DNA of 17,363 nt from CAG-791 sp003447895. GTDB lineage: Bacteria; Bacillota; Clostridia; Lachnospirales; Lachnospiraceae. The DNA is taken from positions 1 through 17,363 of the forward strand of contig CAMOMX010000042.1 of the NCBI GenBank assembly GCA_946620035.1. Reading direction: 5' to 3'. Of this stretch, positions 12,884 to 17,363 are shown in pieces; the first letter of the stretch is position 1, and the number at the start of each line of letters is the position of its first letter. The notes beneath the pieces were generated by a model that worked only from the letters and a program-made list of their open reading frames with translations, made no database searches and had not been told where the DNA came from. Position numbers and translations under genes: made by a program.

Positions 12884-14277
12884 TGCTGCACATCCTCCGA
12901 AAGCCGAACCTGCATGCCGGCCGAGACCGGTTTGGTCGCCGTCGTGATGACGTATTCGTATCCGCTCAGCGCACCGGAGATCGCTGTCAGAAGCTCATCG
13001 CTGTCGAGAACCTGTACATCCACCCGGGTCGCAATATAGCGGTTCCCCAGAGGGCTCTCCTTGCTGCTCACGATCAGGATGAACTTTCCGTTATTGTCTT
13101 CTCTCACGGCGCTGTTGGGCACTGTGAGGTCATAGGTCTTGGAATTGGCCCCGACGCTTAACTGCACGTTGTCGCCGGCCTCCACTTCGGGACTCTGGAT
13201 CTCAAATTTGAGGATCCTCGATCCGGCGGTATCGCTCGGGTCAGGGGCAATGTTCACGAGCTTTGCCGTAAACTCCGAATAAGCCCATTCGTTCTGCGGC
13301 TTCGCCTCTTCTCCAACCTTGAGGGTCTGCGCCTGCTCCTTGGTGCAGGTAAAGCTCACAGTCATGCCCTTTCCTTCCTGCTGAATGACGGCGCCGGCCG
13401 TATCCGAGGAAGTGGTGTCTCCCGGGCTGTAGGTGACGGATGTGATGGTGCCCGCGACAGGCGCTTTGACGGTGGCGCCTTTCTCCGCTTTTTCAAGCTT
13501 TTCCACCTTGGCCTCCGCGTCATCCATCGTCTTCTTGATCGCCTTGATCTCGAGTTCCGCCTGGATGCTCTTGATCGTATTGTCGCGCCGGTTGGTCGCC
13601 TTGGTGAGTTCCGCCTCCGTCTCTGCCTTGTAGGCCTGTGCCTCCGCGAGCTTTCTGGCGTCTCTGGCCGCGACCTCTGCCGCCTGCGTGGAGCCCATGC
13701 CGGACGTATCGGAGCCGCCGCCCAGTCTCTCGACCTCAAGGCCGGCCTCCATGTCCTCCTCCAGGGCTTCGTTGTAATTGGAGTTGGCCGCGTCCAGCCT
13801 CTCCTGCATCTCGTCGTCCGTCAGATACTCCCCGTTTCGGATGCGCTCCACAGCTTCGTTGGTCAGATCGCCGCTGAACAGGGCTTTCTGGAAACTGCTC
13901 TTTGCGTCCGCGTAGTCCTGGCGGGCCTGCTTGAGTTCATCCGACTCCTGGTCCTGCAGCTCGAAGATGACATCGTCCTTTTTCACTTCATCGCCCACCT
14001 GCACGTTGACCGCTTCGATGATCCTGGCGTTCGGCACCTTGACGCTGTAGGGATCCTCCACTTCGGCGACGCCCGAACCCCTGACCTTGGGCGAGATATC
14101 TCCCTGCTGCACGTACTGCGTGGCCACCTGGGGCAGCGAATAATTCATGATCGTATTGGAGAAGAAGGTCAGGACGAGCATGATCGAAAGGAAAATGATC
14201 GCTATATTTTTGATCCAGTCCTTTCTTCCCGACTGCTGATACTGTTCTCTTCTCTCTTTATCTTCTAACTCGTACAT
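12880..14277 (-). CDS. HlyD/RND-type membrane fusion (periplasmic adaptor) protein
   Basis: The 465-aa protein has a cytoplasmic N-terminus (MYELEDKERREQYQQSGRKD), one membrane helix (about 22-44) and the first half of a biotinyl-lipoyl domain (about 62-108, VPNARIIEAVNVQVGDEV then KKDDVIFELQDQ). A long Ala/Glu/Lys-rich coiled-coil hairpin (about 108-270) leads to the second lipoyl half (KAPVAGTITSVTYSPGDTTS) and a beta-barrel region with the family segment VPNSAVREDNNGKFILIV. Adaptors of this family bridge an inner-membrane transporter and the extracellular side; in Gram-positives they usually pair with MacB-type ABC exporters. Here the only candidate partner is the MacB-like protein immediately downstream (GTGA overlap), which has no ATPase. 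The ATG at 14277 has AGGGAGAG 5 nt upstream. The residues around the lipoyl motif look intact. Confidence 0.88.
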   Translation of the reverse strand: MYELEDKERREQYQQSGRKDWIKNIAIIFLSIMLVLTFFSNTIMNYSLPQVATQYVQQGDISPKVRGSGVAEVEDPYSVKVPNARIIEAVNVQVGDEVKKDDVIFELQDQESDELKQARQDYADAKSSFQKALFSGDLTNEAVERIRNGEYLTDDEMQERLDAANSNYNEALEEDMEAGLEVERLGGGSDTSGMGSTQAAEVAARDARKLAEAQAYKAETEAELTKATNRRDNTIKSIQAELEIKAIKKTMDDAEAKVEKLEKAEKGATVKAPVAGTITSVTYSPGDTTSSDTAGAVIQQEGKGMTVSFTCTKEQAQTLKVGEEAKPQNEWAYSEFTAKLVNIAPDPSDTAGSRILKFEIQSPEVEAGDNVQLSVGANSKTYDLTVPNSAVREDNNGKFILIVSSKESPLGNRYIATRVDVQVLDSDELLTAISGALSGYEYVITTATKPVSAGMQVRLSEDVQQ

Positions 14278-14316
14278 AGAATCTCTCCCTGCTTCGACTC
14301 GTATTGCGGGCTTTTT

Positions 14317-15315
14317 TTACTCCTTTATACCGCCCTGATAGAGGATTCCCTCCACCAGGTACTCCTCCCCGTACAGGAAAAAGAGCATGGGAAGGACCAT
14401 ATAGATCACGGCGACCGCAAAGGCCAGCGAGATCTCTCCCGCGTTGATCCTCGAGAGGAAGACCGACAGCGGATAGAGCTCCTCGTTATCCAGAAGGATC
14501 AAGGGCTGCTCGACCATGTTCCAATAATCAATAAAGATCAAAATAGCGATGGATACAAGGCCTCCCCTGCAGATGGGCATGCAGATCTGCGTGAAGATCT
14601 GCCACTCCCCCGCGCCGTCGATGGCCGCCGCTTCGTAGAGCGAGTACGGGATCCTCCGCATATATTTTGTCAGCATGTAGACTGCAAAGGGCGAGAAAAT
14701 GCCGGGAAGCCAGATGGCCCACCTCGTACCGACGATGCCAAGCTTCGTAGCCACCATGAAGTTGGGAACCAGCGTGACCTGATAGGGCATCAGCATGAGC
14801 ACGATATACAAAAAGAAGATCAGCTGCTTCACCCTGCCGCGGTATCTGGCAAATCCGAAAGCTGCGAGGGAGGCCACAAAGAGCTGGAAGATCACGATCG
14901 GAACGACATAGATCACCGAGTTCCAGAACTTCATCAGGTACTCCGGGCTCTTAAAGAGCACGGTGATGTACTGGCTGAAGGACACCATGTCCGGTATAAA
15001 CTTCAGATTGACGAATTCGGACACATACACCTTGCCGCCCGAGTTGTTCTGGGCGAAGATCGAGCCGTAGTTGGCGCTGATCTCTGAGGCGGTCATAAAG
15101 GAATTGGTGAACGTGAGCACTGTCGGCATCAGAAAGATAAACGCAAAGAAGACGGCGGCGAAGGTCCTTCTTACCGATTCGAAGCGCTCCCTCCTGTGCC
15201 TGTCGCTGATCGCGTCGTACTCAAAGTCGTCCCGAAGGCCCTCATCTTTAAGATACACCGGCGTCGGAATCTCTTCCTGTATTGGATTGTTCTTTTTTTT
15301 CTTGAAAAGGCCCAT
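14317..15315 (-). CDS. Sugar ABC transporter permease, MalG/UgpE-type
   Basis: The 332-aa membrane protein starts MGLFKKKKNNPIQEEIP, with a long charged N-terminus before the first helix (FAAVFFAFIFLMPTVLTFTN). About six hydrophobic segments follow. The EAA loop YEAAAIDGAGEWQIFTQICM, which docks onto the ATPase, identifies the binding-protein-dependent permease family, and the ending FFLYGEEYLVEGILYQGGIK is typical of MalG/CarB-like carbohydrate permeases. An open frame extends upstream to 15603, but its first 96 codons overlap the preceding permease in another frame and look like noise, so I use the ATG at 15315. It lies 8 bp after the first permease and 39 bp before the adaptor gene. There is no ATPase gene nearby, and Firmicutes often share one MsmX-like ATPase among such transporters. 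Confidence 0.93.
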   Translation of the reverse strand: MGLFKKKKNNPIQEEIPTPVYLKDEGLRDDFEYDAISDRHRRERFESVRRTFAAVFFAFIFLMPTVLTFTNSFMTASEISANYGSIFAQNNSGGKVYVSEFVNLKFIPDMVSFSQYITVLFKSPEYLMKFWNSVIYVVPIVIFQLFVASLAAFGFARYRGRVKQLIFFLYIVLMLMPYQVTLVPNFMVATKLGIVGTRWAIWLPGIFSPFAVYMLTKYMRRIPYSLYEAAAIDGAGEWQIFTQICMPICRGGLVSIAILIFIDYWNMVEQPLILLDNEELYPLSVFLSRINAGEISLAFAVAVIYMVLPMLFFLYGEEYLVEGILYQGGIKE

Positions 15316-15323
15316 TCTTTTTC

Positions 15324-16322
15324 TCAGTTTTCCAGGTCCTTTCCGAAGCGGTCTTCCGCGATCAGAAGGATCCCGATCACCACTACCATAAATCCGGCCA
15401 TGATAATTGCGGCCGATGACAGTTTCTGATAGTCCAGTGACTGGAAGGTGTTGTTCATAAAGTGCTGCATCGTATACAGCGAGTCGAAGGGATAGTCTCC
15501 GGCCAGAAGATACACTTCCCTGAAGACTTTGAAGGAGTTGATCAGGGACATGATGATGACGAACATGATCGTGGAGGACAGATAGCGGAGCTTGATCTTC
15601 CAAAAGATCTGCCTCTCTGTCGCGCCCTCAAGCCTTGCCACCTCGATCTGGTCCTTGGGCACGCTCGAGAGGCCCGACATGAACAGGATCATGTTGTATC
15701 CCAGGTTTTTCCACAGAAACAGAAGGATGATGACGATCGGCGCGTAGTAGGACTTGAGCCAGTCTATGCCGGAAAAGCCGATCCTTCTTAAGATGACGTT
15801 GACGAGACCGTTGTTGTCAAAGAGCACCTGCCATACCAGGATCACGGAGGCGATCGGCACCATCATGGGACTTAGGAAAAAGGTCCGGAAGGTGCTCTTA
15901 AAGGGGATCTTACTCTCCATGATCACTGCGATCCAAAGGGACAGGATCACGGCCAGGGGCACCGCGAGCGCGGAAAAGAGCAGCGTGTTTCTCGCCGCCA
16001 GCTGAAATGCATTGTTGTTCCAGGTGCGGATGAAATTGGCTGCGCCGACATTTACATGCTGCACGGGGTTATTGATGGTCGAATAATAGATGACCACCCC
16101 GAACGGAAGCACGAAAAAGAGCCCCACTCCGATCAGGCTTGGGGTTAGATACAGCCAGGAGACAGCGCGTCCCCTCCATCTTCGAAGCCGCGCTGAGCCT
16201 AATCTTCGCGCGGTTCTGCGTTCTTCTTTCGCTTCTATTATATATTCTGTTCTTTCTTCTCTGGCCTGTGCCGCATTCGCCTTCAGGTAACGGTCCAGCT
16301 TTGTGCCTGCTTCAGCTCTCAT
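15324..16322 (-). CDS. Sugar ABC transporter permease, MalF/LplB-type
   Basis: The 332-aa protein has an unusually long (~55 residue) charged cytoplasmic N-terminus, then a first helix WLYLTPSLIGVGLFFVLPFG, which is the MalF/LplB-family opening. Around five further helices follow, and the EAA loop reads VARLEGATERQIFWKIKLRY. It pairs with the second permease, 8 bp downstream, to form the channel of a binding-protein-dependent importer for a sugar or glycan. The ATG at 16322 has GGTGGAGA about 11 nt upstream. It is the first gene of the operon, following a terminator and a possible promoter. The substrate cannot be told from the sequence. Confidence 0.93.
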   Translation of the reverse strand: MRAEAGTKLDRYLKANAAQAREERTEYIIEAKEERRTARRLGSARLRRWRGRAVSWLYLTPSLIGVGLFFVLPFGVVIYYSTINNPVQHVNVGAANFIRTWNNNAFQLAARNTLLFSALAVPLAVILSLWIAVIMESKIPFKSTFRTFFLSPMMVPIASVILVWQVLFDNNGLVNVILRRIGFSGIDWLKSYYAPIVIILLFLWKNLGYNMILFMSGLSSVPKDQIEVARLEGATERQIFWKIKLRYLSSTIMFVIIMSLINSFKVFREVYLLAGDYPFDSLYTMQHFMNNTFQSLDYQKLSSAAIIMAGFMVVVIGILLIAEDRFGKDLEN

Positions 16323-16357
16323 TGGGTATAAATCTCCACCGATTTGTGATGCCTGAG

Positions 16358-16375
16358 CCCCGTGTGGATACGGGG
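16358..16375 (-). promoter_or_regulatory. Leader hairpin in the 5' UTR of the transport operon
   Basis: CCCCGT (16358-16363) and ACGGGG (16370-16375) form a perfect 6-bp stem with a 6-nt loop between the candidate promoter and the ribosome site. No T-tract follows. It could be an RNA-stability or operator element. Confidence 0.4.
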
Positions 16376-16380
16376 AAGCG

Positions 16381-16409
16381 CATATATCACATTATTCTAC
16401 CACATACAA
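16381..16409 (-). promoter_or_regulatory. Possible promoter of the transport operon
   Basis: On the minus strand, TTGTAT (16404-16409), 17 bp and TATATG (16381-16386) sit just after the gpmI terminator and about 60 bp before the first permease. The match is weak; TAGAAT inside the spacer is an alternative -10. Confidence 0.3.
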
Positions 16410-16410
16410 C

Positions 16411-16444
16411 GCAAAAGCAGACAGGAAATTTTATTCCTGCCTGC
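16411..16444 (-). terminator. Rho-independent terminator of gpmI
   Basis: GCAG-a-CAGGAA (16417-16427) pairs with TTCCTG-c-CTGC (16434-16444), one mismatch and a 6-nt loop. On the minus strand it is followed by TTTTGCGTTG. It lies about 55 bp past the gpmI stop and separates it from the transport operon. Confidence 0.65.
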
Positions 16445-16485
16445 TCTGTATTGTGATATTTTTGTGAAAATTCTGTATTTTGGCC

Positions 16486-16511
16486 TTACTTGCGGATCTT
16501 ACTTGCGGATC
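16486..16511. repeat. Perfect 13-bp tandem duplication at the gpmI stop
   Basis: TTACTTGCGGATC occurs at 16486-16498 and 16499-16511. The right copy contains the gpmI stop codon and last codons. The left copy repeats them, including the TAA, in the 3' UTR. Confidence 0.9.
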
Positions 16512-17363
16512 AGAAGGGACTTTCCGGTCATCTCCTTGGGCTGCTCCATGCCCATGACGTCGATCAGGGTGGGAACGATATCCGCCAGGACGCCGCCCTC
16601 TCTCAGCTCCACATCCTCGTCGTAATTTGCCAGGATGAAGGGAACCGGATTGGTCGTGTGCGCCGTGTGGGGAGCGCCTGTCTCGTAGTTGACCATCTGC
16701 TCGCAGTTTCCGTGGTCCGCGCAGATGAAGAGAACGCCGTTCTCCTCCTTGATGGCCTCGAGGGCTTTGCCCACGCACTCATCGACGACTTCCACTGCCT
16801 TGATGGCTGCCGGAAGGACGCCTGTGTGGCCGACCATATCGGGGTTCGCGAAGTTGATGACGATGACATCATACTTCTTGGAGTGAATGGCCTCGACCAG
16901 TTTGTCCAGAACGCCGTAAGCGCTCATCTCGGGCTTGAGGTCATAGGTCGGAACATCCTTGGGTGAACGGACCAGGATCCTGTCCTCATCCTTGTTGGGG
17001 GTCTCTACGCCGCCGTTGAAGAAGAAGGTCACGTGCGCGTACTTCTCAGTCTCCGCGATCCTGGCCTGCTTCATGCCGTTTGCCGCGAGCCACTCGCCGA
17101 ATGTGTTCGTGACATCGACCTTCTTGAAAGCGATCTCCTTGTTGGGGATGTCCGGATCATAGTCCTTGAAGCAGACATAGGTGACTTTCTTTCTGGGTCC
17201 TCTGTCAAAATATTCAAACTCGTTGTCACAGAAGCAGTGAGTGATCTCTCTTGCTCTGTCGGGTCTGAAGTTGTAGAAGATAATGGAATCTCCGTCCTTG
17301 ACTACGGAAAGGGGCTTTCCGTCCTTGCAGATCACGGTGGGCTTTACGAACTCGTCGTACTCG
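16499..17363 (-). CDS. gpmI: 2,3-bisphosphoglycerate-independent phosphoglycerate mutase, C-terminal part (5' end outside window)
   Basis: The frame is open to the window edge and reads EYDEFVKPTVICKDGKPLSV, so the GTG at 17335 is internal, not the start. About 288 codons of a ~510-aa protein are present. Family signatures are FYNFRPDRAREITHCF (substrate-binding arginines in the phosphotransferase domain), NFANPDMVGHTG, ICADHGNCEQM and HTAHTTNPVP. The last three carry the Asp/His ligands of the two-metal (usually Mn) alkaline-phosphatase-type active site. It interconverts 3- and 2-phosphoglycerate in glycolysis in the cytoplasm. The N-terminal half with the catalytic serine lies beyond the right edge. 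It ends TGKSLLIRK, followed by a 13-bp duplication of its own 3' end and a terminator. No key residue is missing in the visible part. Confidence 0.97.
   Translation of the reverse strand, partial: EYDEFVKPTVICKDGKPLSVVKDGDSIIFYNFRPDRAREITHCFCDNEFEYFDRGPRKKVTYVCFKDYDPDIPNKEIAFKKVDVTNTFGEWLAANGMKQARIAETEKYAHVTFFFNGGVETPNKDEDRILVRSPKDVPTYDLKPEMSAYGVLDKLVEAIHSKKYDVIVINFANPDMVGHTGVLPAAIKAVEVVDECVGKALEAIKEENGVLFICADHGNCEQMVNYETGAPHTAHTTNPVPFILANYDEDVELREGGVLADIVPTLIDVMGMEQPKEMTGKSLLIRK

Noticed and set aside
15316..15603. N-terminal extension of the second permease (96 codons)
   Set aside because: It overlaps the first permease out of frame and has no membrane or signal character. The family start MGLFKKKK at 15315 fits.
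1..17363. tRNA or rRNA genes
   Set aside because: No cloverleaf-like or rRNA-like conserved segments were seen on either strand by eye.

Overview
The window looks like a chromosomal piece of a Gram-positive anaerobic Firmicute, most likely class Clostridia and perhaps Lachnospiraceae. The evidence is sugar ABC permeases without a dedicated ATPase, a Sec/lipobox solute-binding lipoprotein, strong AGGAGG-type ribosome sites and a gpmI / lepA / hemW / comM(yifB) housekeeping set. The family-level placement is inference. Every gene I accept is on the minus strand, so transcription runs from high to low coordinates.

Right to middle (17363 to 6667): the C-terminal half of gpmI ends at 16499 and is followed by a hairpin terminator. 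Next is a tightly packed six-gene run. It holds two MalF/MalG-type sugar permeases, an HlyD/RND-type membrane-fusion adaptor, a MacB-periplasmic-core-like membrane protein, a very large (896 aa) solute-binding lipoprotein with an extra sensor-like N-terminal half, and lepA (elongation factor 4). Gaps are 8 to 39 bp, with one 4-bp GTGA overlap and one 95-bp overlap. No ATPase is encoded for either kind of transporter part. This mixture of importer and efflux-type envelope components is the least ordinary chromosomal feature.

Middle (6666 to 5720): about 950 bp without a convincing gene. It is filled with distinct repeats: a GC-rich hairpin cluster after lepA, a 114-bp tandem repeat, an AT-rich foldback, a 39-bp tandem repeat and a large nested stem-loop. 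Then come hemW (radical SAM heme chaperone) and a 414-bp spacer holding a 47-bp duplication of the hemW 3' end, then comM/yifB.

Left (2855 to 1): comM stops at codon 387, about 120 codons short, exactly where the sequence turns AT-rich. Immediately inside lie ten copies of a 10-bp core, mostly at exact 22-bp periodicity, which I read as the end of an inserted mobile element. Beyond it are two hairpin terminators, an XRE-type regulator with a clear promoter and two operator-like repeats, a 570-aa zinc-ribbon/PAPS-reductase/ferredoxin protein, and the first 22 codons of a DUF4007 protein. A PAPS-reductase-like ATP pyrophosphatase next to DUF4007 is the kind of pairing found in Ssp/Dnd-type DNA phosphorothioation defence. 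The left edge therefore probably shows a transposon or genomic island carrying a DNA-sulfur defence system inserted into comM. The rest of the element lies outside the window.
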